A DNA stretch of 64,000 nucleotides from a bacterium. Lineage in GTDB: Bacteria > Joyebacterota > Joyebacteria > Joyebacterales > Joyebacteraceae. The notes under the pieces are model-generated. The model searched no databases and had not been told where the DNA came from. It saw only the letters and a program-made list of their open reading frames with translations. This document shows positions 18,308-29,400 of this stretch, piece by piece (position 1 is the stretch's first letter; every line of letters begins with the position of its first letter). The stretch spans positions 1 through 64,000 of the forward strand of contig JALGWI010000004.1 of assembly GCA_025774245.1 (NCBI GenBank). The letters are read 5' to 3'. The translations under genes were made by a program, and so were the position numbers.

Positions 18308-19081
18308 ATGCAGAACGATGAGAGCATCCGTCGCCATTTCGAGGCCATCGGAGCGCGCGCCAAGGTGCGTCTGTTCGGAGGACGCCCCGGGAGCAGTTTC
18401 GCGTCCGCCTTCCTGAGGATCGACGTCCTCTCGGACCGTCGTGGTCGCTATTTCGACATCGAGGTCGGATCGCGAGCGCCTGAGATCGTCGTTCTCCAGG
18501 TCTGCCCCAAGGAGCGTCATCTTCTTCTCTACAGCCGTGGTGGTGACCGCTTCCTCTGCGGTCACGACGAGCGTGACTGGTTCGTCGCCGCTGTCCCGAA
18601 GCGCGTGAGCACCGTGCGGGAGGCAAAGCAGGCCCTCATGCCGGCCGAGGTGTGGGAGGAGGCGCGACTCCTTCGCTACTCGGCGACGAACAACAGGAGG
18701 AACCCCCTCTTCGTTCGTCAGGGCGAGTGGTTCTTCGTTCCTGTCGATCGCGAGTTTCCGGAGGCGCTCATTCACCGCGACGAAGTGCTCCGCCGCTGGA
18801 ACAGCCGCAAGCCGCACGTCTGCGAGGAGCTCTACCGTGAGGGCGGGCAGCTTCTCTACATCGTCGGGGGCCGCGCGTACACCAATGAGGAGTATAAGAA
18901 GAAGCGTGGAGAGAGCCGGAAGTTCGCGCGCGCCCGTGTCGAGTACCGTACGGGCAACCCGGTGGTTTATGTGCGTGGGCGCGTGCGCCATCCCGATCAT
19001 GCGACCGTCCGTCTCGACGGATGGCACCGCGTCTACATCAACGGCGAGCCGCAGATCGGGTCGGTTGCCTTCGTCGACTAG
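18308..19081 (+). CDS. Hypothetical soluble protein with structured leader
   Basis: 257 residues, with a very good SD (GGAGGTGAGGC). No signal peptide or membrane segment is visible. Sequence is rich in basic and aromatic residues, with phrases such as FLCGHDERDWFVAAVP, WFFVPVDREFPEA, GRAYTNEEYKKKRGESR and VRGRVRHPDHATVRLDGWHRVYIN. I have the impression that similar uncharacterised proteins exist in other environmental genomes but cannot name a family. The basic central region could bind nucleic acid, which is a guess. The most notable point is the leader with four hairpins at 18143-18290, suggesting post-transcriptional control. Confidence 0.7.
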   Translation: MQNDESIRRHFEAIGARAKVRLFGGRPGSSFASAFLRIDVLSDRRGRYFDIEVGSRAPEIVVLQVCPKERHLLLYSRGGDRFLCGHDERDWFVAAVPKRVSTVREAKQALMPAEVWEEARLLRYSATNNRRNPLFVRQGEWFFVPVDREFPEALIHRDEVLRRWNSRKPHVCEELYREGGQLLYIVGGRAYTNEEYKKKRGESRKFARARVEYRTGNPVVYVRGRVRHPDHATVRLDGWHRVYINGEPQIGSVAFVD

Positions 19082-19103
19082 CGGGACGCGGTGTGTCGGG
19101 GCG

Positions 19104-19127
19104 CCCGCGCGGATCTGAAAGCGCGGG
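19104..19127 (+). terminator. Stem-loop after the hypothetical gene
   Basis: CCCGCGC (19104-19110) pairs with GCGCGGG (19121-19127) around a 10-base loop, 22 bases after the stop. No T tract. Confidence 0.4.
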
Positions 19128-19189
19128 TGAGCCCGCCTGGGTTCGTCGCCCTGCGGGGGCGAGCAGAAGAATCGAAAAGGAACGGGATC

Positions 19190-19891
19190 ATGATCGCGTG
19201 GCCGCTTGTACTCGCAGCTCTCCTTGTTGCGAACAGCGGTTCGTAAGGGGACAGCACCCACCCGACCGCGGTCGCGGTCGTGCGGTATGGGGAGGGGTCC
19301 TCCGTAACGACCACGAGCGACCGGCGGAGCCAGCCCGACGTCGACCCGTTGTACTTCTGGATGCCGGAGGACTTCGTGACCGAGGAGGGCGCGCACGTGA
19401 CGTTTCGTGCGACCTCGGGCGGTCAGTACGTGATCGGGTGGGGCACGTCCGAGTTCACGCGCGAGTTCGGTGCACGCGGCCCGCACGGACGGGGCCACTA
19501 CCCGTGGCTGGCTGCGGAGAACGAGCACGTTCTCATCCTGCAGGCCGCGGGGGGAACCAACACCTGGTATGCGTTCGTCCTCCCGCTCAACGAGACCGAC
19601 GAGCCCGAGTGCTTCTACGCCCCCGTGGTCTACGACATGGAGCGGGACCTCCTGGTGCATCTCCACGGTTCCGCCGACACACTCCTCGCTGTGCGGAACG
19701 TCGCGACGGGGGCCGTGCAGTGGGTGACGGGCCCTGAGTGCGAGCCGCTCTGCATCAGCATGTGCGTGGATTCCGTGCGGATCGTGGGCGACGAGATCCT
19801 GATGCGTTTTCGCCACTTCGATGAGGCGGGGGACGACCCGTGGTGCGAAGACCTCAGCGAGAGACTCGACGTGGAGCGGCTGGTGGAGTGA
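19190..19891 (+). pseudogene. Secreted hypothetical protein interrupted by TAA after the signal peptide
   Basis: ATG at 19190 follows an AAAAGGA SD and encodes MIAWPLVLAALLVANSGS, a textbook signal peptide. The next codon (19244-19246) is TAA, and the same frame then runs open to 19891 (GDSTHPTAVAVVRYGEG…, about 215 residues). The downstream part alone would start at GTG 19280, which has no SD, and would lack a signal. Either a nonsense mutation or a base error splits a once-exported protein. The mature part (ERDLLVHLHGSADTLLAVRN, CEPLCISMCVDSVRI) has the mixed beta pattern of an exported domain but no family I recognise. The convergent LVIVD gene ends 95 bases further on. Confidence 0.55.
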
Positions 19892-19986
19892 TCCGAGCCG
19901 GGGAGGCGACGGCGGGAACGGCGCACTGCCGCCCGATTCCCGGTTCGGACGCCGTTCGGAGGGCACCGGCTTCGGCCGGCGTCCTT

Positions 19987-22900
19987 CTAGCGTAAGAGCG
20001 TCATCTTTCGCGTCGTCTCGAATCCAGCGGCCTCGAGCCTGCAGTAGTACACACCAGACGCGACGGACGCGCCTCGCTCGTCGCGGCCGTCCCAGCGTAC
20101 TTCCTTCCGGCCCGGCATCTCCGGCCCATCGACGAGCGTGCGCACGAGCCTCCCAGCGACATCGAACAGGCGAATCGTCACGTGACCGCCCTGGGCGGGG
20201 ACGTCGTAGCGAATCGACGTCGTCGGGCTGAACGGGTTCGGGACGTTCTGGTAGAGCGCGAACGCCCGCGGAGCCGTCGGCCCGTCGACGTCCGTCACCG
20301 TCTCCGGAGGGGACGGAGCGCTCTCGTTTCCGGCGAAGTCGACTGCCGTGATGAGGTAGTGGTACTGCCCCGCCATCGGGTCGTCGTCGATCCACTCGGT
20401 GTCGGTCGTCGCGTGGGCGAGGCTCTCCGGCGAGGGGACGAAGTCGGGGTCGGTGCTCCTGTAGACCCTGTAGTGGTCGAGGTCCTCTTCCTCGTTCGGC
20501 TCCCACGCAAGGTGGTTCCCGTCCGGGCCGTAGTCGAGAGTGAATCCCGAGGGGGGCGCAGGGGCGAGATTGTCCATCGAGAAACCACTGTCGGGCGGGG
20601 AATCGAAGAACACGCTCGGATCGTCCGTCGCGGCGCGCACGAAGAACACCGAGTAGCCGGTACCGGTCTCGACGTCCCAGTCGACGAGCGTCGGCGCCAT
20701 CACCGAGTACTCGTTGTCGCAGCGCGCCGGCACGGAGAGGACGTAGTGCCAGTCGCCCGGGGGATAGCGCGTGGGGTCTTCCGGAACGCCGCGGGGCGAT
20801 TCGAGCTCGCGGCCGTCGTCTTGCCGGCCCGTGGTCTCGGGATGCCCGCGGAGATCGTCGATCCTCCGAAAGACGGCGTAGAACGTGATCGGGTCCGAGC
20901 TGCCGATGTAGTCGTATCCGCTCCTGGTCCACGTGAGGCTCACCTGCCGGCCCTGATCGTCCGGGAGATCGACGATCGCCTCGACCGTCGGGATCTCGTA
21001 GGCCCACTCGATCGCCAGGTCGGTACACGCCGGATTCCGGCCCTCCCCACGGTAGTAGTGTGCCGTCCGCCACATAAGATCAGTCCCGCGATGAGGGGGC
21101 TTGACCCACCCGTAGTCGGGGCGCAGATACTGCCAGTTCTCGCCCCCGTTGAGCGAGACCTCCCACCTGATCGAGTCGACCTGTGAGAAGGTGAGCCTGG
21201 CGAACGCGACCTCGTGCTCCGCGTTCTCGAAGGGAAGGGACTGTCCGAGGTTCGCGTCGATGAGAAACTCAGCCTGGGAGATCCAAGCCACGTGCAGACC
21301 GGAGTAGCTGGCGGCTACGTAGGCGAAGTCGCCCGCGATGGCGATGGCTCCGGCGTGTCCATCGATGAACCCTCCCAAGAGGCGCTGCGGATCCGTCGGA
21401 TCGCTGATGTCGACGGGGTAGATGGCCCCACTGTAGCCTGCGATGCTCCTGCACGCGACGTACGCGAGGTCGCCCGTGATCGCCACGTCGGTCACGTGCC
21501 CGGTCACGTACACCTCCGCGACGATGGCTGGGGCCGTTGGATCACCGACGTCGATCACCCGGAGGTACCCGGAACCCTCGTCGGCGACGAACGCGTAGTT
21601 GCCGGAGACGGCAACCATCTCGGCATACCCAGGCGTGTCGCAGGTCCCCACGACGCTCGGATTCGCCGGGTCGGACACGTCGATGATACTGAGTCCGGCA
21701 GTTCCGTCGGCGACGAACGCGAGATCACCTGTGGCCGCAACGCCGATCGCGTATCCGGGCGTGTCGCACCATCCGATGCGCGCGGGGGCAGCCGGGTCGG
21801 ACACGTCCGCCACGTAGAAGCCGGGGCTGCCCGCAATGAACGCGTAGTCGCCATCAACAACCACGGCGCGGGGGTTTCCCAGCGTGTCGCAGAGTCCGAC
21901 CGCGGTCGGATTCGTCGGGTCGGACAGGTCGAAGACCTGAAGGCCGGAGATCCACGCCGCCACGTAGGCCAGGTCTCCAGCGACCGCAATGTCGTACGGG
22001 GAATTCACCGGTACGGCTGTTCCAAGGATGACCGGCTCTCTCGGGCTAGAGATGTCTGCCACGCTCAGCTGGGAGCTGTAGGAGTGGGTGAAGCACACGA
22101 GATCCCCGTCGATCGCGATGCCCCTTGGGTTGCCGCCAGAACCGCATCCTCCAGCGGCATCTGGGCGGGTGAGGAAGTCCCTCACGTCGATGACCTGAAG
22201 ACCCCCAAACCCAGCGGCGATGAAAGCGTGTTCGCCGGCGAGAGCAAGACCGAAGGCCTGACCGGCAGTGGCCTGGGAGAGAAGGAGCTCCGGACCCGTC
22301 GGGTCCGTGATGTCGACGACGCAGAGGCCTGCGGTGCCGCTCGCGACGTACGCGCGATCGCCATCGATCACGATATCACTGGCGAGCCCGTCGACCGCCT
22401 GCGCTCCCACGATCAACGGGTTCGCGGGATCGCCGACGTCGATCATCTGAAGGCCGGCCGCTCCGTCCGCGACGTAGCAGACGTCGCACGCTACGGCGAC
22501 ACCCCGAGCGCTCCCGGGCGTGTCGCACACGCCCACGAGAGACGGGGCCAGGGGGTCCGTGACATCGATCAAGAGGAGGCCGGCGGCATCGGCGGCGACG
22601 TAGGCGAGGTCTCCGGCAACGGCGACGCCCCATGCTTCGCCAACCGTGTCCACGGCGGCAAGCACGAACGGATTCGCCGGATCGCTCACGTCGACGAGCG
22701 CGAGGCCGCCCGAGCCGGCAGCCACGAACGCGAGGTTGCCCGCGGTGACGACATCGCGGCCACCTCCAGGGAGGCTGCAGCTGCCCACGGAAGCCGGGGC
22801 TTCAGGATCAGCAACGTCGATGACCTGGAGCGTGCCTCCCGCGCCAACGTAGACGGTGTTCCCAGCGACCGCAACTCCGTTGCTGGCGCCGCCGGTCATG

Positions 22901-23235
22901 TGCATGGCCAGCGAGGCCGGATTCGTGGGGTCCGAGATGTCGATCACGAAGAGCGCGCCGATGGAGTCGGTCAGGAAGGCGAGATCGCCATCGAGCGCGA
23001 TATCATTGGATCCCAGGACGCCCGGCGCGCTTCCGACCGTCGTGAGTTCGAACGGGAAGAGGCCGATCTCGCCGGCGAGTGTGTCCCAGCGCGCCGTCGT
23101 GTTGGCGGTGTCGCGATACGTCGTCGTGGTGAAGTCCTCGACGTACTGGCGGACGACCGCGGGGCAAGGTACGCTCGCGAACATCACGAGGAGCGCCAGC
23201 AGCACGCCGCATGTTCTGAGATGCTGCTTCTCCAC
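19987..23235 (-). CDS. LVIVD-repeat propeller surface protein with FlgD-type sorting domain (array gene 4)
   Basis: 1,082 residues, the last gene of a four-gene array. The start is GTG behind CGGGAGGACGTT. After the signal peptide comes a short motif shared by all four proteins (VEDFTT…DT…TTARWDTLAGEIGLFPF). Roughly fourteen LVIVD repeats of about 42 residues follow (GVAVAGDLAYVAD, GLQVIDVSDPANP), which should form one or two beta-propellers. From about 655 there is a domain with DSIRWEVSLNGGENW, then a strand-rich domain with QVSLTWTRSGYD, a fibronectin-III-like unit (HYRVYRSTDPDFVP…YLITAVDFAGNESAP), and the FlgD-like Ig sorting domain (NVPNPFSPTTSIRYDVP, FDVAGRLVRTLVD, WDGRDERGASVASGVYY). 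Predicted to be extracellular. It resembles its neighbours throughout, pointing to tandem duplication. Confidence 0.85.
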   Translation of the reverse strand: MEKQHLRTCGVLLALLVMFASVPCPAVVRQYVEDFTTTTYRDTANTTARWDTLAGEIGLFPFELTTVGSAPGVLGSNDIALDGDLAFLTDSIGALFVIDISDPTNPASLAMHMTGGASNGVAVAGNTVYVGAGGTLQVIDVADPEAPASVGSCSLPGGGRDVVTAGNLAFVAAGSGGLALVDVSDPANPFVLAAVDTVGEAWGVAVAGDLAYVAADAAGLLLIDVTDPLAPSLVGVCDTPGSARGVAVACDVCYVADGAAGLQMIDVGDPANPLIVGAQAVDGLASDIVIDGDRAYVASGTAGLCVVDITDPTGPELLLSQATAGQAFGLALAGEHAFIAAGFGGLQVIDVRDFLTRPDAAGGCGSGGNPRGIAIDGDLVCFTHSYSSQLSVADISSPREPVILGTAVPVNSPYDIAVAGDLAYVAAWISGLQVFDLSDPTNPTAVGLCDTLGNPRAVVVDGDYAFIAGSPGFYVADVSDPAAPARIGWCDTPGYAIGVAATGDLAFVADGTAGLSIIDVSDPANPSVVGTCDTPGYAEMVAVSGNYAFVADEGSGYLRVIDVGDPTAPAIVAEVYVTGHVTDVAITGDLAYVACRSIAGYSGAIYPVDISDPTDPQRLLGGFIDGHAGAIAIAGDFAYVAASYSGLHVAWISQAEFLIDANLGQSLPFENAEHEVAFARLTFSQVDSIRWEVSLNGGENWQYLRPDYGWVKPPHRGTDLMWRTAHYYRGEGRNPACTDLAIEWAYEIPTVEAIVDLPDDQGRQVSLTWTRSGYDYIGSSDPITFYAVFRRIDDLRGHPETTGRQDDGRELESPRGVPEDPTRYPPGDWHYVLSVPARCDNEYSVMAPTLVDWDVETGTGYSVFFVRAATDDPSVFFDSPPDSGFSMDNLAPAPPSGFTLDYGPDGNHLAWEPNEEEDLDHYRVYRSTDPDFVPSPESLAHATTDTEWIDDDPMAGQYHYLITAVDFAGNESAPSPPETVTDVDGPTAPRAFALYQNVPNPFSPTTSIRYDVPAQGGHVTIRLFDVAGRLVRTLVDGPEMPGRKEVRWDGRDERGASVASGVYYCRLEAAGFETTRKMTLLR

Positions 23236-23247
23236 AACGTCCTCCCG

Positions 23248-26200
23248 CTACCTCAGCACCATCATTCGGCGCGCCTCGCTGTGCCCAGGCGCCGACAGTC
23301 GGTAGTAGTAGATCCCCGCGGCGACGCGCACCCCTCGCTCGTCGGTTCCGTCCCACGTCGTCTGCTTCCGTCCTGGAGGCTCGGTCCGCTCAACGAGCAC
23401 GCGCACGAGGCGCCCGGCGACATCGAAGATCTCGATCCTGACGTGACCGCCCTCTAGAGGGACGTCGTAGCGGATCGTCGTTCCCGGCGCGAAGGGGTTC
23501 GGCGCGTTCTGGTGGAGCGCGAACCTGTTCGGCGTCGTGGGCGTGTCGACGCCGGTCACGCTCCCGGGAGCCGCCGGATCGCTCTCGTTGCCCGACACGT
23601 CGACAGCCGTGATCCGGTAGTGGTACTGCCAGCCGTGCTCGACCTCGTCGGTCCACGTCACGTCCCCTGTCGAGTGAATCAGATTGTCGGGGAGGGGCGC
23701 GAAGTTCGGGTCCGTGCCGCGGTAGACGCGGAAGCACTCGAAGTCCACGGCCTCGCACTCCGACCACGCCAGATGATTCTCGCCGCTGCCGTATTCGACG
23801 GCGAAGTCCCCCGGCATCTCGGGGCTCAGGTTGTCCACGGAGTATCCGCTGTCGGGCACGGAGTCGAAGTAGACGCCGGGCGTCGCCGTGAGGGCGCTCA
23901 CGAAGAAGACCGACCAGTGCATGCCGTTGGCGACCGTCGAGTCGACGAGCGTCGGTGCGACGGTGGCGTAGTGTTCCTCCCCACACGCGGGGACGGTCGT
24001 GACGAAGTGCCAGTCGCCGGGCGGCGTGAGTGGCGCGGACGCCTCGGGAGAGGAAAGCGTCCTCTTCGCGCTCGTGCGTTCCGACCGACCGTCCGCGGAC
24101 GTGGAGGCGGCGGGCGCGCCGAGCGCGCCGTCGATCCGCCGGTAGACGGCGTACTCGAAGATCGGCATGTCGCTGCCGACCGCGTCGAACCTCGACCTCC
24201 ACCAGCTGAGGCTCACCTGGCCGCCCTGGTCGTTCCCGATGTCGACGATCGAGTCGATCGCGGGGAATTCCTCGTTCCACCACTCGATGCGAAGGTCGAT
24301 GCACGTCGGAATCCCGCCGCCGACCTCGTACACGAGGGTCGACCGCCACAGGAACTCGCTGCCGGGGAAGGGAAGCTCAGTCCACGTCGCGTCGGAGGGC
24401 ACCTCCGTCCAGTGCGCGCCGCCGTCGGCCGAGAGTTCCCACCGGAGCGAGTCGGTCGTCGTGGCGGCGAGCGACGCGAACGCGATGTCCTCGCCGACGG
24501 GCTCGACGTCGAGCGACTGCGCGGTGTCGAGCGCGGTCACCGCAGTGCTCTGGGCCACCCGGATCACCTGGAGCCCGTCATAAGCGACCGCGACGAAGGC
24601 GAGATCCCCGGCGACCGCGAGACCGAGGGCGTAGTGGGACGTGCGGTAGGATCCAATGTGCGTCGGATTCCACGGCACGCTCACGTCGTAGATGTGGAGC
24701 CGCTCGTCAGCCCAGTCCGTAGTGTAGGCGCGGTCCCCCGAGACCCAGATATTGTCTGCCTGATCGGCCCCGTCGCCATCAGCGATGCGCGTCGGGTTCG
24801 TCGGATCGCTCACGTCCACCACGATGATGAGCTCTTCTGACCCACCTGCTACGTACGCATAGTCCCCGTCGACCGCGACGTCCTGGGCGAAATAGGCTTC
24901 CGGACATCCCCCGATGAGGAGAGGGGTCGTCGGATCGCTGATGTTGAAGATCTGAAGCCCCTGGCCGCCGCACGCAACGTACGCGAGGTTCCCGGAGATA
25001 GCCACGTGAAACGCATCCGAGGGCGTCGCGACGGTCGTGGCGAGCGTCGGGTCCGTGGGGTCGCGCACGTCCACCACCGCGAGGCCGTCATCGCCGCAGG
25101 CGACGAAGGCGTAGTCGCCGTCGACGGCCACCGCCCGGTTTATGGTGAAGAGGCTGCAGCTCCCGACGATAGCCCTGTCGGGAACGTCGATCACGTGGAG
25201 ACCGTACTCGCGATCGACGACGAAGGCGTGGTCGCCCGCCACGGCGACCGCCATGGCCTTGTTGGGCGTGTCGACGTAGGAGGGGTAGCCGAGACTCGAG
25301 GGATCGCTGATGTCGATGATAGCGAGGCCCGACTCGAGGTCGGCGACGAAGGCGGTGTTCCCGTAGACGGCAACGTCCCTCGCGTTGTCCTGTGTGTTGC
25401 GGCTTCCCTCGAGAAGGGGGTACACGTCCTCGCGTCGCTGCAAGATTGCGACGCCCGTGGCGCCACAGGTCGCATAGGCGTGGTCCCCGGCAATCGCGAC
25501 TCCGGCAGGAGTCCCCGGCAGGGCCGCGGTCCGCAAGATCTCCGGGGCGAGAGGATCGACGATATCGACGACCGCGAGGCCGCCCGAACGATCGGTGACG
25601 TACGCGAGATCCCCGTCGACCACCACCGACGCGGCGCCGCCGGGTACGACCGCGCTTCCGCCAGCGAGGGGCGCAGTGGGGTCGCTGATATCGACAGCGA
25701 CGAGACCGAGCGTTTCGTCCGCGACGAACGCGACGTCGCCGTCGACCGCGAGGCCGGAAGGAGAGGGGAGCGCGTCGAGGCTCGCAGCGGCGACGGGCGA
25801 CATTGGGTCCGTGATATCGATCACGCGGAACCCGGGTGCCGACGCCGTCACGACATACGCGTAGTTCCCGGCGACCGCGACGCCGCGCCCCCCAGGAATG
25901 GGGAGGTTCGCCATCGGCGTCGACGCGGGGTCCGTCGGATCGCTGACATCGACGACGAGGAACATGAGATCATCGGCTATGTACGCGAAGTCGCCCTCGA
26001 CGGCAACGGCCCACGCGTCGTCGGTGTCGTACCATCCTGCAGGCGCGGGATTCGCCGGGTCGCTCACGTCGAGCACCCGGAGGCCCTGGTCCGCATCGAC
26101 CACGAACGCGTGGTTGTCTTCGACGACCACGTCCCGAGCTGTCCCGGGCGTGTCCCAGCCTCCGGCGAGCGTCGGGTTCGCCGGGTCGGTGATGTCGAGC

Positions 26201-26487
26201 ACCTGGAGTCCGGAGCCGCCGTCCGCGACGTAGGCGTAGTTTCCCGAGACCGCGACGGCAGCGGCGTCGCCCGGCGTGTCGATGGTCGCAGCGAGGCTGG
26301 GCAACGTGTGGAGACTGATCTCTCCCGCGAGCGTGTCCCAGCGGGCGGTCGTCGCGACAGTGTCGCAGAAGGTCCTGCTCGTGAAGTCCTCGAGGTAGAG
26401 ACCGGCGTCCGCCGTCCAGGGCAGGCAGAGAAGCGCTGCCACGAGCGGGGGCAGAATGCGTGCGATCGATCGGCGATGCCGCCTCAC
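23248..26487 (-). CDS. LVIVD-repeat propeller surface protein with FlgD-type sorting domain (array gene 3)
   Basis: 1,079 residues. I place the start at GTG 26487 because TAGGAGG lies just upstream, its TAG being the stop of the preceding gene. A longer open frame would overlap that gene. The signal peptide (RILPPLVAALLCLPWTADA) leads into the shared entry motif (YLEDFTSRTFCDTVATTARW) and about fourteen LVIVD repeats. These are followed by the DSLRWELSADGGAHW domain, a QVSLSWWRSRFD domain, a fibronectin-III-like unit (CFRVYRGTDPNFAP…YRITAVDVSGNESDP) and the FlgD-like sorting domain ending in ARRMMVLR. The gap to the next gene is 12 bases. Likely a secreted binding protein; ligand unknown. Confidence 0.85.
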   Translation of the reverse strand: MRRHRRSIARILPPLVAALLCLPWTADAGLYLEDFTSRTFCDTVATTARWDTLAGEISLHTLPSLAATIDTPGDAAAVAVSGNYAYVADGGSGLQVLDITDPANPTLAGGWDTPGTARDVVVEDNHAFVVDADQGLRVLDVSDPANPAPAGWYDTDDAWAVAVEGDFAYIADDLMFLVVDVSDPTDPASTPMANLPIPGGRGVAVAGNYAYVVTASAPGFRVIDITDPMSPVAAASLDALPSPSGLAVDGDVAFVADETLGLVAVDISDPTAPLAGGSAVVPGGAASVVVDGDLAYVTDRSGGLAVVDIVDPLAPEILRTAALPGTPAGVAIAGDHAYATCGATGVAILQRREDVYPLLEGSRNTQDNARDVAVYGNTAFVADLESGLAIIDISDPSSLGYPSYVDTPNKAMAVAVAGDHAFVVDREYGLHVIDVPDRAIVGSCSLFTINRAVAVDGDYAFVACGDDGLAVVDVRDPTDPTLATTVATPSDAFHVAISGNLAYVACGGQGLQIFNISDPTTPLLIGGCPEAYFAQDVAVDGDYAYVAGGSEELIIVVDVSDPTNPTRIADGDGADQADNIWVSGDRAYTTDWADERLHIYDVSVPWNPTHIGSYRTSHYALGLAVAGDLAFVAVAYDGLQVIRVAQSTAVTALDTAQSLDVEPVGEDIAFASLAATTTDSLRWELSADGGAHWTEVPSDATWTELPFPGSEFLWRSTLVYEVGGGIPTCIDLRIEWWNEEFPAIDSIVDIGNDQGGQVSLSWWRSRFDAVGSDMPIFEYAVYRRIDGALGAPAASTSADGRSERTSAKRTLSSPEASAPLTPPGDWHFVTTVPACGEEHYATVAPTLVDSTVANGMHWSVFFVSALTATPGVYFDSVPDSGYSVDNLSPEMPGDFAVEYGSGENHLAWSECEAVDFECFRVYRGTDPNFAPLPDNLIHSTGDVTWTDEVEHGWQYHYRITAVDVSGNESDPAAPGSVTGVDTPTTPNRFALHQNAPNPFAPGTTIRYDVPLEGGHVRIEIFDVAGRLVRVLVERTEPPGRKQTTWDGTDERGVRVAAGIYYYRLSAPGHSEARRMMVLR

Positions 26488-26495
26488 GGAGCCTC

Positions 26496-29400
26496 CTACT
26501 TCACGACGATCATCTTCCTCGTGCCCTCGAATCCCGGCGCCAGGAGCCGGCAGTAGTACACGCCCGAGGCGACCGGCGCCCCGCGCTCGTCCCTGCGATC
26601 CCACGCCACCTCTCTGCGCCCTCCCGCTTCCCAGCCGCTCACCAGCATCCGGACGCGTCTCCCGGCGACGTCGAAGATCACGAGCGTGACGTCGGCACCC
26701 GGCGCGGGGAGATCGTATCGGATGACCGTTCCGTCAACGAGCGGGTTCGGGGCGTTCTGATGGAGCGCGAAGCGAACGGGCTCCGGGGACTCGGGCAGCT
26801 CGGTCACCGCCTCGGGCGCGGCGGGGTCGCTCTCGTTGCCTGCGAAATCGGTGGCCGTGATCCTGTAGACATACTGCCAACCGTGCTCAATCTCATCGAC
26901 CCAGTCGAGTGCCGTCGTCGTGTGGACGAGATGCTCGGGGCCCGGAACGAACTCGGGATCGGTAGATCGGTAGACGCGGAACCGATCGAAGTCCTCGTCC
27001 CCCGACTCCTCCCAGGAGAGCTGGTTCTCGTTCGCCTCGTACTCGACGGCGAACCCCGACGGCGGCTCCGGCGCGAGATTGTCGACCGAGCAGCCGCTGT
27101 CGGGTGGGGAGTCGAAGTAGACGGTGGGTACGGCCGTCATGGCGCGGATGAAGAACGTCGAGTGGTGCACGCCGTTTTCGGTCGTCGAGTCCGCGAGCGT
27201 CGGCACGACCGCCGCGTACTCTGCATCGTCGGCAGCCGGCACCGTCGTGACGAAGTGCCAGTCGCCCGGCGGCCACAGAGTGGGGGCCTCCGGGCCGTCG
27301 GCGATTCCGGGCGTCTCGCCGTCTGCGGCTGTGGCTTCACGCGAGTTGCCGTCTCCCGCCGCCGCGATCTCGAGACCCCGTCGAGCCGATCCCGGCAGAT
27401 CGTCGATCCTGCGGTAGATCGCGTACTGGACGATCGGGTTCGCGCTACCGACGTAGTCGCAGCCGCACTTCGTCCATACGAGGCTCACCTGGCGGCCCTG
27501 ATCACCGGGAACGTCAGCGATCGATTCGATCCACGGCGCCGTCCGCACCCACTCGATCTCGAGATCGGTGCACGCCGGGTTGTCTCCCTCCGGGAAGAAG
27601 GTGTGGTGCGAGCGCCAGAAGAGCGCCGGGCCCGGCGACGGGAACTCGTGCCAGGTGCCCGTCGGGGAGATCTCCGTCCAGGCGGCGCCGTCGGGGGAGA
27701 GCTCCCAGCGGATGGAGTCGGCCTGCGCCGTCGTGATCCGTGCGAACGCGGCCTCGTAGTCCGAAGGCTCGAGGTTCAGGGAGCGTCCGTCGTTGCCCTC
27801 GGTCATCACGTCGCCCTGTCGAACCCAGACGACGTGGAAGGCGGGATCCGCGTACGCGTTGAGGGGAAAGCCGACCGTGTAGGCGCAATCGCCGCCGAGC
27901 GCCAGGGCGGTGCCCTCGACGGGAAGGTGGTCGGTTCCGGCGAGGACAAACGGGTTCGCCGGGTCGCTGATGTCGACGACGTAGAGGGCGGACGAGGACG
28001 GGTTGTGCTCCAGGACGTACGCGATGTCTCCATCGACGGCCACGCTCCCGACGCTGTAGCCGACGTCGCAGGTTCCCAGGATCGAGGGGTTCTGGGGAAC
28101 GGTCACGTCGAACACGACGAGGCCGGCGGACCCGTCGGCCACGTACACGCGGTTCCCAGCAACAGCCAACTCCGCCGCCGACCCGGGCGTGTCGTGGGTC
28201 GCCACGACCGTCGGGGCCGCAGCATCGCTGACGTCGATGACCGAGAGGCCGGCGTTCCCGTCCGCGACGTATGCGTAATCCCCGTCGACGGCGATGTCGA
28301 TGGCCGCGTAGGCGACCGCACAGCTCCCGACGAGCGCGGGACTCGTAGGATCCGTGATGTCGAAGACGAGAACGCCCTCGTCGAGCGCCGCGATGTACGC
28401 GCGGTCTCCCGCGACGTCGATGCCGCCGTAGGGTTGAGACGAGCCGCCGTCCACGACGATCTGGGGGTCCGCGGGATCGCTGATGTCGATGACCGCGAGA
28501 TCGTAGCCGACCCACGGCCACGAGGTTGCGACGTAGGCGTGGTCGCCCGCGAGGGCGATCCCAAAGCCTGGTACATCCACGGTTCCGAGGAGGGCTGGAT
28601 GCATCGGATCGGTCAGGTCAACGACGTCGAGATTCGTACCGATGATGTAGGCGCGTCCGTCGGCAACAACCATGTCACCCCGGTGGCCGTAGGGGTCCTC
28701 CGTTCCCCACTCCCCGATGACGACCGGTGGGATGTTGTCGGAGATGTCGACGACCGCGAGTCCCGCGGCGCCGTCCGCGACGAAGGCGTGCTCGCCGGCG
28801 ACGGCCACCCCCAGTGCTTCGCCGGCGGTGTTGCGGCTTCCGACCTGCGAGGGGTTCTCGGGCTCGCCGACGTCGATGATCTGGAGTCCGGAGGAACCGC
28901 TGGCGAGGTACACGCGCCTTCCGGCCAAGGCCACACCCGCGGCGTCGCCTGGCGTATCGAGGCTCCCGACCGGCACAGGGTTCGTTGGGTCGCTCACGTC
29001 GATCACGGTGAGCCCGGCGCTTCCGTCGGCAACATAGACGTGATCCCCATCGACCGCCACACCACCGGCCTGACCGGGTGTGTCGCAGGCTCCCAGGAGG
29101 AAAGGGGCGCTCGGATCGCTGACGTCGACGATCTGGAGACCCGCGAGATCGTCGGCGACGTAGGCGAGGTTGCCCGTGACGACCACGTCCCGGGCCATCC
29201 CGGGAGTGTCGACGTAGCCCACCGGCGATGGATCCGAAGGGGCGCTCACGTCGATCACGTGGAGCCCTGCGCCGCCCGCGGCGACGAACGCGTGGTCGCC
29301 GTCGACGGCGACTCCGCCGGGATCTCCCGAGAACTCACAGACCCCGGTGGGGAGGGGGTTCGCCGGGTCCGTGACGTCGATGATCCCGAGCCCCGCGGGC

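Noticed and set aside
18098-21073. Minus-strand open frame of 991 codons overlapping 18308-19891 and the LVIVD gene
   Set aside because: Arg/Pro-rich content and conflict with well-supported genes in other frames; it is a GC-driven shadow.
21214-23457. 747-codon plus-strand frame with repeated VGHVDD/RDVGEV phrases
   Set aside because: Same cause: antisense of LVIVD repeats.
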